Shown: positions 8,663 through 16,048 of the stretch, one piece after another
Layout of the letters: every line of letters begins with the position of its first letter
Position numbering within the stretch: the first letter of the stretch is position 1
Virus record (IMG/VR): IMGVR_UViG_3300024319_000003
Location: 62,001 to 126,000 of that record
Direction: 5' to 3' (one strand)
From: a virus
DNA length: 64,000 nucleotides
Position numbers and translations under genes: made by a program
Notes under the pieces: model-generated
Seen by the model: the letters and a program-made list of their open reading frames with translations, nothing else
Database searches by the model: none
What the model was told of the DNA's origin: nothing

Positions 8663-8680
8663 AATTATTTTTCTTATATT
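8652..8680 (+). promoter_or_regulatory. Promoter, TTGATA-N17-TATATT type
   Basis: TTGATA at 8652-8657 and TATATT at 8675-8680 are 17 bases apart; the ATG of the primase is at 8707. The upstream box overlaps the last codons of the kinase-like gene. Same geometry as the sites at 5453 and 13534. Confidence 0.6.
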
Positions 8681-8706
8681 ATAAGATAATAGTTACGGAC
8701 AACTAC

Positions 8707-9630
8707 ATGGAATATTCTTTTTTATTAGGTTCTATTGAAAACCTCTTGGGTAAATCTCATAAGAGAGCTAGAGGAAACCACGCTTTTCACTGTCCATTTT
8801 GCAACCATAGAAAACCCAAGTTAGAGATAAACATGGAAACTAACGAGGAGGGACATAACCCTTGGGAGTGCTGGGTATGTCAGACAAGAGGCCGTACTAT
8901 ACGCTCATTACTAAAACAGCTAAGAACACCAAAGGAAGAAGCAGCATTAGTTCTAAAGTACCTACCTAAAGGTTCAAATATAGAATATAAACAGCTATCT
9001 ATAGTAGAGCTACCAAAAGAGTATCAACTACTATATAAAGCATCAAACACATCAGTTGTAGCTAATATAGTTAAAAACTACCTATATGAACGAGGACTTA
9101 CCGACAATGATTTTATTAAATATAGTATTGGATACTGCACAACTGGTGAGTATGGAGGACGAGTTATTTTGCCAAGTTATACTGAGTCCAATAGGCTCAA
9201 CTATTTTGTTGGAAGAAGCTATGATGGAAACTTCTTTAAATACAAAAATCCTGAAGTTTCTAAAGACATAATATTTTACGAAAACCTTATTAACTGGAAT
9301 GCTCCAATCATACTATGTGAAGGAGTGTTTGATGCAATGGCAATTAAAAGAAACGCCATACCGCTTCTTGGTAAAAGTGTATCAACTGAACTATATAAAA
9401 AAATAATAACAAGCCGTCTTACAGACATATATATCGCATTAGACGAAGATGCTCAAGACGCAGCTTTAAAAATAGCTGAAAAATTTATAGCAGCAGGATT
9501 TAAAGTTTATTTAATAGAGCTAAAAGGTAAAGACCCATCACAGTTAGGGTTTAAAAACTTTACTAAATTAGTACAGAACGCAGCAGAACTAGACTTTTCT
9601 AAAATAATGCTGCAAAAATTAAACCTATGA
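8707..9630 (+). CDS. DNA primase, DnaG/T4 gp61-type
   Basis: The protein has an N-terminal zinc-binding module with Cys29, Cys32, Cys55 and Cys58 (CPFC ... CWVC) followed by RGRTIRSL, as in CHC2 zinc fingers. A TOPRIM domain follows: CEGVFDAM with Glu205 and Asp209, then IALDEDAQ with Asp246 and Asp248, the metal-binding acidic pairs of DnaG-type primases. At 307 residues it is close to T4 gp61 in length and lacks a separate helicase-binding tail. It would make RNA primers at the phage replication fork. It has its own host-type promoter and overlaps the RecB-like nuclease gene by 4 bases. Confidence 0.85.
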   Translation: MEYSFLLGSIENLLGKSHKRARGNHAFHCPFCNHRKPKLEINMETNEEGHNPWECWVCQTRGRTIRSLLKQLRTPKEEAALVLKYLPKGSNIEYKQLSIVELPKEYQLLYKASNTSVVANIVKNYLYERGLTDNDFIKYSIGYCTTGEYGGRVILPSYTESNRLNYFVGRSYDGNFFKYKNPEVSKDIIFYENLINWNAPIILCEGVFDAMAIKRNAIPLLGKSVSTELYKKIITSRLTDIYIALDEDAQDAALKIAEKFIAAGFKVYLIELKGKDPSQLGFKNFTKLVQNAAELDFSKIMLQKLNL

Positions 9631-10409
9631 TAAAGCAAGGAATGAATATTCTTGAACAGAATGAAAAGAAAAGATTAGATTTTAATCCCCAACTAAAGCA
9701 GATTAATTTCTTAGATAGAAGAGTTTATAAGAGAGGCGAAGGAGTATATTACCCGTCCGTAACAACCATACTTCAGTATATGCCCAAAAACAAATTTTTT
9801 GAGTCTTGGCTCAAGGATGTTGGGCATAACGCCGATCTTATTATGAGACGAGCAGGAAAACAAGGAACACAGGTACATGAAGCATGTGAACAATTAGTTC
9901 TAGGTAAAGAAGTTACCTGGATGGATGATTACGGCAATGCAAAATACTCTCAAATAGTTTGGGAAATGATATTAAAGTTTGCTGATTTCTGGAGAACACA
10001 TAAGCCGGAATTAATATCTGCTGAAGATTTTGTATGGTCAGATGAACACAAATATGCAGGAACAGCAGACTTGGTAGTAAAGATGCACGGAGAAATATGG
10101 CTACTGGATATTAAAACATCCAATTCAGTCCACAAGTCTTTTGATTTACAGCTTTCAGCTTATGCAAAAGGTTTAGAAGAAGCAAAAGGAATAAAAATAC
10201 AACGTACAGGGATAATATGGTTAAAAGCTCATTCTAGAGGTCCATCAAAACAGAAAAACGTAATACAAGGTAAAGGGTGGAAAGTATTACAAATAGATGA
10301 AATAGAGGAAAATTTTGAATTGTTTAAAATGATATATAAACTATATTCATTAGAGAACCCTAATACAGAACCTATTTATAATAGTTACCCTACAACTCTA
10401 AAATTATAA
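9627..10409 (+). CDS. PD-(D/E)xK nuclease, RecB/Cas4-like (260 aa)
   Basis: The motif series fits RecB-family exonucleases: GTQVHEACE with His84, an acidic residue in EDFVW, GTADLVV with Asp148, LLDIKTS with Asp161 and Lys163 (D-x-K), then LQLSAYA. The preceding SVTTILQYMPK also fits the family. The gene overlaps the primase gene by 4 bases, which points to a role in replication or recombination, or in processing host DNA. A second possible start (MNILEQ) lies five codons in and would resemble the shared leader, but I keep the first ATG because it gives the coupling overlap. Confidence 0.75.
   Translation: MIKQGMNILEQNEKKRLDFNPQLKQINFLDRRVYKRGEGVYYPSVTTILQYMPKNKFFESWLKDVGHNADLIMRRAGKQGTQVHEACEQLVLGKEVTWMDDYGNAKYSQIVWEMILKFADFWRTHKPELISAEDFVWSDEHKYAGTADLVVKMHGEIWLLDIKTSNSVHKSFDLQLSAYAKGLEEAKGIKIQRTGIIWLKAHSRGPSKQKNVIQGKGWKVLQIDEIEENFELFKMIYKLYSLENPNTEPIYNSYPTTLKL
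10373..10380 (+). promoter_or_regulatory. TATTTATA box before the lipoprotein gene, inside the nuclease gene
   Basis: An exact TATTTATA lies 32 bases before the ATG at 10413, a spacing like that of the intergenic boxes. Because it lies in coding sequence and such 8-mers occur by chance in AT-rich DNA, it is only a candidate. Confidence 0.25.
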
Positions 10410-10412
10410 TGT

Positions 10413-11249
10413 ATGAAAAAGTTATTATTTTTACTAGTATTATTAACAGGATGCTCTTCTTTACAGGTAAGCACCTTAAATCACGATCCTAACTATAGCA
10501 TACAAGGATCAGATGCAGAAATAATAGTAATAGATAATGAGTTTGAACTTCAACGACTATTAAGAACAGATTTTAATTTTAGATTTGACTTTGCTCAATA
10601 TGCGTTAAGTCAACCCATATCATTTGATTGGAATAATCGTATTCTAGGTAACAGGTACAATAGGTATAATCCATACTACGGGTTAGGTTATAGTCCCTAT
10701 TGGAACAGAACTCAAATGTGGAACGATTGGGCATGGGGTATCACACCTCATAGATGGTCACCATTTGGATACGACAGATGGGGGTATAATAACTACGGTT
10801 GGAATAACTACTACGGATGGCACAATTGGAACTATTATCCTAATTATAATAGAGGATGGAATGCAACATACATGTACGGTAGAAGAAGTGTTAATATAGT
10901 TCCTTCAGGTAGAAGATTAAGACAAACTACAAGAAGAACTCAAACAGTAGACGAGATTGCAGATATAATTAAACTAGAAGTAAGAAACCGAAGAACAAAT
11001 AACACGACAGATGATAAAATTATCAACACTAATACTAGAGGACAGATCCGCACCCAAAGCAATAATAATGGCGGGAGGAGCAGGATCAGGGAAAACGTAC
11101 CTACTCAACCAATTAGGACTAGACAGCCTAGTACAATTCAACCCAGACAAGTACGTGGAGGACAAAGACCACCCGTATTACAACAAACTAGGACCAGCAG
11201 CCAATCAAACGTCCAAAGACGCAATGGCAGCAGCAGAAGAAAAAACTAG
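10413..11249 (+). CDS. Secreted lipoprotein, Tyr/Asn/Trp-rich, Bacteroidota-like (278 aa)
   Basis: MKKLLFLLVLLTGCSS is a textbook type II signal peptide with lipobox L-T-G-C (Cys14 lipidated). The middle (residues about 75-150) is extremely rich in Tyr, Asn, Trp and Gly, and the C-terminus is Arg/Gln/Ser-rich and ends RRNGSSRRKN. This layout resembles flavobacterial hypothetical lipoproteins, so the gene may be host-derived. A phage lipoprotein could block superinfection, as T5 Llp does, or help lysis; neither is shown. The last 239 bases also encode the N-terminus of the P-loop kinase in another frame. No earlier stop exists, so the overlap is real if both genes are expressed. Confidence 0.65.
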   Translation: MKKLLFLLVLLTGCSSLQVSTLNHDPNYSIQGSDAEIIVIDNEFELQRLLRTDFNFRFDFAQYALSQPISFDWNNRILGNRYNRYNPYYGLGYSPYWNRTQMWNDWAWGITPHRWSPFGYDRWGYNNYGWNNYYGWHNWNYYPNYNRGWNATYMYGRRSVNIVPSGRRLRQTTRRTQTVDEIADIIKLEVRNRRTNNTTDDKIINTNTRGQIRTQSNNNGGRSRIRENVPTQPIRTRQPSTIQPRQVRGGQRPPVLQQTRTSSQSNVQRRNGSSRRKN

Positions 11250-11952
11250 CTTTGTTTGGGATACTACTGCATCCGGAGCAGGCTTCCAAAAAAATCTAGA
11301 TAAATTACTTGCAACAGGCTACCAGGTCTATATGGTTATGGTGTATGCTCACCCTATGATTTCTTACGTTTCTAACTTTATGGCTAGGGAAAGAAATATT
11401 CCTGGCGATTCTGTATTTGCTACCTGGAGAAATGTGTATACTAAAATAGAAGACTTTAACAGACAGTTAAAAGGTAACTTATCTATCTTTGTAAGTGATA
11501 GAGGCGGTAAATATAAAAAAGAAGTTGAAGGATTTGATAAAGCTGCTAAAAGTGGCTTAAGTGGAGTAAAAGATTATTTAGAGAAATTTAATCAAGATAA
11601 TAATGTCGGCGGCTCTTCCTTCTTTGTACCAGTAGAGATGACACCTGAAGAAGAGCAACAATTTATAAAAGATGTTGGTAGTATAGATTGGGATAAAGAA
11701 AATAGATCAGAAGACAAAGCAATTAAAACTGCATTTCTAAAAGCTTACAGAAAGAACGGAGCAGGCCCAGGACAGGATAAGCTTAAAGCAGCAGTTCAAA
11801 AGTATAGAGACAGCAATATAAAAAGAAAAGGAAAAGCAGATGAAGTTCTAGATAATATTGTAGATATGATATACAATCCAACATTTCAAGAAAAATTAAA
11901 TCACTCCTCAGTAGGAGAAATAGACTCTAAAGTACAATCATTTTTAGCATGA
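11011..11952 (+). CDS. P-loop kinase, zeta-toxin/polynucleotide-kinase-like, with capsid-targeting-like leader (313 aa)
   Basis: A Walker A motif GGAGSGKT spans residues 22-29, followed by FNPDKY, a FVWDTTASG strand (Walker B-like position) and a basic ARERNIPGD stretch, as in zeta-toxin and T4 polynucleotide-kinase relatives. The last 130 residues are charged and helical. The N-terminus MIKLSTLILED carries the shared leader with candidate cleavage I-L-E|D after Glu10, just before the nucleotide-binding domain. The first 79 codons overlap the lipoprotein gene out of frame. The stop overlaps the next start by 4 bases. The substrate could be nucleic acid ends or a sugar nucleotide. Confidence 0.7.
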   Translation: MIKLSTLILEDRSAPKAIIMAGGAGSGKTYLLNQLGLDSLVQFNPDKYVEDKDHPYYNKLGPAANQTSKDAMAAAEEKTSFVWDTTASGAGFQKNLDKLLATGYQVYMVMVYAHPMISYVSNFMARERNIPGDSVFATWRNVYTKIEDFNRQLKGNLSIFVSDRGGKYKKEVEGFDKAAKSGLSGVKDYLEKFNQDNNVGGSSFFVPVEMTPEEEQQFIKDVGSIDWDKENRSEDKAIKTAFLKAYRKNGAGPGQDKLKAAVQKYRDSNIKRKGKADEVLDNIVDMIYNPTFQEKLNHSSVGEIDSKVQSFLA

Positions 11953-13517
11953 TAGCATTATACCCAGGCGCATATAAACCTCCTCATAGAGGACATTACA
12001 ACGTAGTAAAGTCATTATTAGACGGCTCATATAACGGTTCAATATATAATAAAGATAATTACAAAGAAACTGGTGCTTCACTTCTAGGTGGCAGCAACGG
12101 TGAAAAACCGAATATAGACAAGGTTATAGTTTTCGTAGGAGCAGGTGAGAGAAACGGTATATCTAAAGATGAATCAATGTCTATATGGAATACTTATGCT
12201 AAATACTTAGGTAATGTTGAGATAAAAGACGGAGGGAGCAACCCAATGTTTGCAGCCAAAGATTATGCACAAGCTAACCCTGAACAAGAATTCGCATCAG
12301 TAACAGGAATAAGAGGTGAGAAAGATTTTGTAGATTTAAGGAGAGTTACTACTTATAAAAACGCTCCCAATGTTAAAGGATTAGCACTCGCAGCAAAACC
12401 TGGGTCAACAATTAGAGCAACAGATTTTAGAAACAATATACTATCGGGTAACTTAGATAAGATTTTAGATTTTTTCCCTAAAGAGTTATCTAGAGAAGAA
12501 ATACTATCAATACTTACAGGTTTGAAAGATAAAATAGTAGCAGAAGTAATAAGCTCAAGTCTCAGCGGAATTATAGATGAATATTTTGCTCTTAACGAAA
12601 ATAACGAAGTAGAACAATTAGAGGTAGAAATAAATGAAGAAGCAGGTAAGAAACTAGAATTAAAAGATTATATAACATCTTTGACTGAATATATGTTAGA
12701 CCGTAAAATGAACATATTACCTTTACCGGAAATAAAAATTAAAAGGGACCCAATAGAAGCAAGTAACTTTTTCGGCAGAACTGCATATTACAGTCCATCA
12801 TTAAAAGAGATAGTACTTTTCGCAGAAGGAAGACACGATAAAGATATCGTTAGATCTTTTGCTCACGAAATGATTCACCATATTCAGAACATAGAAGGTA
12901 GGTTAGGGCGTATAGGTACTTCAAATACAAATGAAGATGAGTACTTAATGGAGATAGAAAAAGAAGCGTACCTATTAGGCAACATAACTTTCCGTAACTG
13001 GGAGGATAGTTTAAAAGGTTTAGAAGAAGGTCTCTGGGCTAATATTAATGCTAAGAAAAAGAAAGGAAAGAAAGCTTCTCATAAAAACTCAAAAGCGTAT
13101 AAAGCTGCTAAAAAAGCAGGAGACTCTTTAGAAAAGACTAAAAAGGAATCAATTGTAGGTGAAAATATTACAAAAACAGAATTAAACGCAATAGAAAAAT
13201 ACGCAGATAAACTTTTTATAAAGTTAGGGATAGATATAGAGTTTACAAAACACTTTTTGGACAGAGCTAACGATGACCGGAACGGTAAAACAATAACAGT
13301 ACCAGAACTAATTGGTATGTTTAAGAGGTTACATAGAAAACATGGTAAACCTCTTTCAAGATTAGATACGGATATTAACGCAGTAGTAAAAGATTTCAAC
13401 AATGATATTAACGTTCCTTTTGCAATTGATGTTACAGATGATGGTATAGATATGTACGCAAAGACTATAATGAGAAAGAAAGACTTCAAAACATCTACAC
13501 CGGTTTACACTATATAG
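11949..13517 (+). CDS. Fusion: nucleotidyltransferase + HExxH metallopeptidase-like + basic C-terminal domain (522 aa)
   Basis: Residues 1-170 form a cytidylyltransferase-fold domain: PGAYKPPHRGHYN holds the HxGH motif (His13, His16) and GSTIRATDFR fits the second nucleotide-binding motif. NadM, PPAT and FAD synthetase are relatives. Residues about 235-345 contain FAHEMIHHIQN (HExxH at 306-310) with acidic EIEKEAY about 30 residues on, a zincin arrangement. A Lys-rich linker follows, then a domain (about 430-522) with a FTKHFLDRAND and an AKTIMRKKDF motif. That domain recalls small phage RNase-toxin-like domains, with low certainty. Such a fusion is unusual. The start is fixed by the short N-terminus of the fold and the 4-base overlap. 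Confidence 0.65.
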   Translation: MIALYPGAYKPPHRGHYNVVKSLLDGSYNGSIYNKDNYKETGASLLGGSNGEKPNIDKVIVFVGAGERNGISKDESMSIWNTYAKYLGNVEIKDGGSNPMFAAKDYAQANPEQEFASVTGIRGEKDFVDLRRVTTYKNAPNVKGLALAAKPGSTIRATDFRNNILSGNLDKILDFFPKELSREEILSILTGLKDKIVAEVISSSLSGIIDEYFALNENNEVEQLEVEINEEAGKKLELKDYITSLTEYMLDRKMNILPLPEIKIKRDPIEASNFFGRTAYYSPSLKEIVLFAEGRHDKDIVRSFAHEMIHHIQNIEGRLGRIGTSNTNEDEYLMEIEKEAYLLGNITFRNWEDSLKGLEEGLWANINAKKKKGKKASHKNSKAYKAAKKAGDSLEKTKKESIVGENITKTELNAIEKYADKLFIKLGIDIEFTKHFLDRANDDRNGKTITVPELIGMFKRLHRKHGKPLSRLDTDINAVVKDFNNDINVPFAIDVTDDGIDMYAKTIMRKKDFKTSTPVYTI

Positions 13518-13533
13518 AAATAACAGTAAACAG

Positions 13534-13562
13534 TTGGTAGTTAGAAAAAAAATTCGTATATT
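13534..13562 (+). promoter_or_regulatory. Promoter, TTGGTA-N17-TATATT type
   Basis: TTGGTA at 13534-13539 and TATATT at 13557-13562, 17 bases apart, in the 76-base gap before the HAD gene (ATG 13594). Third example of this class. Confidence 0.6.
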
Positions 13563-13593
13563 AAGAAAGAATAGTATAAACTAAAAAAAGGTT

Positions 13594-14184
13594 ATGAATA
13601 CAAGTATAATAGATTTATTAGATGCACACCCACCAACAGTAGCAGAAAAAACATCAAAGTATAAGATATATTGCGATATGGACGGAGTATTAACAGACTT
13701 CGAAAAAAGATTCTTTGATAAAGTAAATGAGGTTGGTCCTGATCACTACCCACTTAAGGACATAAAAAAAGTAATTAAGCCAAAAGATTTTGAGGCAATA
13801 TTCGGCATGACTGAATTCTGGAAATTTATAGACCAAATAGTTGGTGTATCATTCTGGGTAGGAATGGACTGGATGCCAAGAGGAAAAGAACTCTGGAGCT
13901 TTATATCTAAATACAATCCATCGCTTCTTACTTCACCATCAAGAGATAACACATCCAGATTAGGTAAAAACCTCTGGGTTAAGAATCAACTTACTCCAAA
14001 ACCTAAAGTAATATTTGCATACTCAGCATATAAACAAAACTATGCTAACCCTAATGCTATACTCATTGATGATAAAAAGTCAAACATAGAAGAGTGGAGA
14101 GCAAAAGGCGGTATAGCGTTTAGAGTTAAAGGAGGAGACATAACAGAAGCACTAAACGGTCTTAAAGAGTTAGGATATGAGTAA
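13594..14184 (+). CDS. HAD-superfamily phosphatase / 5'-nucleotidase-like (196 aa)
   Basis: HAD motif I is CDMDGVLTDF (nucleophile Asp28, Asp30), motif II LLTSPS, then a conserved Lys region (GKNLWVK) and motif IV ILIDDKKSNIEEW. Length and motifs fit phage 5'(3')-deoxyribonucleotidases and the phosphatase half of polynucleotide kinase-phosphatases. It could act in nucleotide salvage or in 3'-phosphate removal alongside the P-loop kinase encoded upstream; the sequence does not decide. It has its own host-type promoter, lacks the leader motif, and overlaps the next gene by 8 bases. Confidence 0.75.
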   Translation: MNTSIIDLLDAHPPTVAEKTSKYKIYCDMDGVLTDFEKRFFDKVNEVGPDHYPLKDIKKVIKPKDFEAIFGMTEFWKFIDQIVGVSFWVGMDWMPRGKELWSFISKYNPSLLTSPSRDNTSRLGKNLWVKNQLTPKPKVIFAYSAYKQNYANPNAILIDDKKSNIEEWRAKGGIAFRVKGGDITEALNGLKELGYE

Positions 14185-14752
14185 TAAACTAAAAAAAGAG
14201 TTTAAAAAAGCTGATGTAGAGCGCATGAGAAATCTTATTAAAAAAGATTATACTGCATCTACTAAGTCACAGATAGGGTATAAAAAAACATACACAGTAC
14301 ATAAAGAAGGTGAAGTTTGGGAAGAAAATGGAAAACAATGGGTAATAAAGAACGGGATAAAACAAAACGTTACCAAGTTTGACGCAGCAAAAAAAGCAAT
14401 GCAGACTCCTCTTACCTGTCCTAAATGCAGCGGACCAATGAATTACTACCTGAGTAAAGAGACATATAAGAAATCAAAAATGTGTTTTAACTGTTATATG
14501 ACATATACGGAAGAGCTCAGGAAAAACGGATTATTTGAAGACTACATTAGAAGTGTTAACAAGGGTAATATTAAATACTTTATCAAAGCATTTGAGCAAA
14601 AAATTGAGCATATAAACAACTCATCTAAGCAAACATTTGTAACAGAGCAAGGAGATATAGAGGACTGGAAAAGTAATGAAACGGAAACAAAAAGAAAAAT
14701 TACTAAAGAATTACAGGAGTATATAGAATTTTTAAAACTTAAGCTAGAATAG
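14177..14752 (+). CDS. Zinc-ribbon protein (191 aa)
   Basis: CPKC at residues 81-84 and CFNC at 103-106 form a four-Cys zinc ribbon. Before it lies a WVIKNGIKQNVTK segment; after it is a long charged helical region, which may be a coiled coil. Phage proteins with such ribbons often bind nucleic acid or polymerase, but no specific family is recognised. It overlaps the HAD gene by 8 bases, so the two are co-translated. A late-type box follows directly after the stop. Confidence 0.5.
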   Translation: MSNKLKKEFKKADVERMRNLIKKDYTASTKSQIGYKKTYTVHKEGEVWEENGKQWVIKNGIKQNVTKFDAAKKAMQTPLTCPKCSGPMNYYLSKETYKKSKMCFNCYMTYTEELRKNGLFEDYIRSVNKGNIKYFIKAFEQKIEHINNSSKQTFVTEQGDIEDWKSNETETKRKITKELQEYIEFLKLKLE

Positions 14753-14756
14753 ACTA

Positions 14757-14764
14757 TATTTATA
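14757..14764 (+). promoter_or_regulatory. Late-promoter-like TATTTATA box
   Basis: Exact TATTTATA in the 43-base gap before the ATG at 14796, followed by an AT-rich TATATATA stretch as at the other boxes. Confidence 0.5.
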
Positions 14765-14795
14765 AGATATATATACAAATTCTAGCATAGTTAAT

Positions 14796-15152
14796 ATGAC
14801 ACAAAAAGATTTACTTGAATCAGTACTTAAAGAATTAGTTCACATAAAAAAGCATATGCCTAACGGTGAACTAAAAATTATGCTGAAAGACGTTAAAGGA
14901 CTGAAAGATGATATGTCGGATCTCAAGTATACATTACTAAACCCAGAAGACGGTACTATAGTTAAAACCAATCAAAACTCAGCTTTCCGTAAAAGGATGG
15001 AAGATAATGAAAAAGATTTTTTCAATAAACTTCAAGAAATACAAGATTTAAAAAAATGGAAAGATAGTGTACAGAAAGCTCTTTGGATTATATTTACAGT
15101 TCTCGCTGGTGTAGTAATTAAACTATTATCAGAAGTAATACGTATACAGTAA
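14796..15152 (+). CDS. Small coiled-coil membrane protein, XhlA-like layout (118 aa)
   Basis: Residues 1-88 are charged and heptad-like. A single membrane segment (ALWIIFTVLAGVVIKLL) sits close to the C-terminus. This order of a coiled coil and then a terminal anchor is that of XhlA-type holin-associated proteins, and also of tail-anchored phage proteins. The N-terminus MTQKDLLESVL contains L-L-E|S, near the shared leader. It is not long enough for a classical two-segment holin. No endolysin gene is adjacent, so a lysis role is only a possibility. Its stop shares a base with the next start. Confidence 0.5.
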   Translation: MTQKDLLESVLKELVHIKKHMPNGELKIMLKDVKGLKDDMSDLKYTLLNPEDGTIVKTNQNSAFRKRMEDNEKDFFNKLQEIQDLKKWKDSVQKALWIIFTVLAGVVIKLLSEVIRIQ

Positions 15153-15832
15153 TGAAACAAAGTACAGTAAGAGATATAGTTAAAGAGTCATTAAGAGATT
15201 GGTTTAAAAAAGAAAAATGGGTAAGAATATCATCTTCTGGTAACATAGCAGGAGACTGTGGTACTTCAAAGAATAAAAAAAATCCGGATAGGTGCTTGCC
15301 GAAATCAAAAGCACAGAGTTTAACAAAAGGCCAAAGAGCCGCTACTGCAGCAAAGAAAAAGAAAGCAGGAAGTAAAGGAAAGACAGTCGTGAAGAATACA
15401 AAAAAAGCAAAGGTAACAAAAGAAGATTTAACAAACCTAGTAGTAGGGATGGTAAACGAAATAAAAAACCCTCAAAACTTAATTAGCTTTGGATACGATT
15501 TAGACGCTATTGAGGACGTTGTTAACCACTTAAGAAGTAAATACAAACCTGGCGTAGATTATGAACTCCATATAGGAAGAGGAGACGATTTACCTAACGC
15601 TGTAACTATTTTGAATCCAAAACTTCATAGTGATTACGATTTGAACGATATGTTAAATTATGCACAAAGCGATGAAGATAGATACGATGCTTATACTGAC
15701 GGTAATTTAAACGAGAAGAAAGACGATAGATGTACTAGATTAGCAAAACAGAAATACGACACATGGCCATCAGCTTATGCCTCAGGAGCAGTGGTAAGAT
15801 GTAGACGAGGGGATATATGGAAAGAGAAATAA
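15152..15832 (+). CDS. Basic protein with two Cys-containing phage modules (226 aa)
   Basis: After a leader-like start (MKQSTVRDIVKES), residues about 21-77 hold a module with WVRISSSGNIAGDCGTS, DRCLPKSKAQSLTKGQR and a poly-Lys stretch. A second module at about 189-226 reads DDRCTRLAKQKYDTWPSAY, followed by SGAVVRCRRG and IWK. I recall both modules from uncharacterised marine phage proteins. The high Lys/Arg content suggests nucleic acid binding, and the paired Cys could bind metal or form disulfides. Start and stop are coupled to the upstream membrane protein. Candidate DNA-associated internal protein, inferred. Confidence 0.5.
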   Translation: MKQSTVRDIVKESLRDWFKKEKWVRISSSGNIAGDCGTSKNKKNPDRCLPKSKAQSLTKGQRAATAAKKKKAGSKGKTVVKNTKKAKVTKEDLTNLVVGMVNEIKNPQNLISFGYDLDAIEDVVNHLRSKYKPGVDYELHIGRGDDLPNAVTILNPKLHSDYDLNDMLNYAQSDEDRYDAYTDGNLNEKKDDRCTRLAKQKYDTWPSAYASGAVVRCRRGDIWKEK

Positions 15833-15845
15833 CAGTAATATTAAA

Positions 15846-16043
15846 ATGGCACCAAAACTAAAACCAAGTTCTAAAGAATATAAAAAAGACCGTAACGGTA
15901 GAATGACCAGCAAATGGGAATGGAAGCACTATACAGTTGCAAGTACATCAACAAAGGAGCTGTTAAAGCATCTCGATAGCCCTTCTATGAAGAGAAAAAG
16001 AAAAGTAATTAGTTTGGAACTTAAAAAAAGAAATGCAATATAA
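15846..16043 (+). CDS. Small basic protein (65 aa)
   Basis: A Lys/Arg-rich peptide without Cys or membrane segment; the SKWEWKHYTVASTSTKEL stretch is the only distinctive part. It has an A-rich leader and no Shine-Dalgarno sequence, and sits 13 bases after one gene and 5 before the next, so it is very likely translated in the block 14796-16249. I do not recognise it. Its charge fits DNA or RNA binding. Confidence 0.45.
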   Translation: MAPKLKPSSKEYKKDRNGRMTSKWEWKHYTVASTSTKELLKHLDSPSMKRKRKVISLELKKRNAI

Positions 16044-16048
16044 CTAAC

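Noticed and set aside
9086-9271. Small + strand frame inside the primase gene
   Set aside because: It lies wholly within the primase coding sequence between its zinc and TOPRIM parts and has no features of its own.
14796-14840. Counting MTQKDLLES and the capsid start MEINSLLES as packaging leaders
   Set aside because: The L-L-E matches are short and could be chance; the membrane anchor of the first and the better site at Glu58 of the second argue against relying on them.
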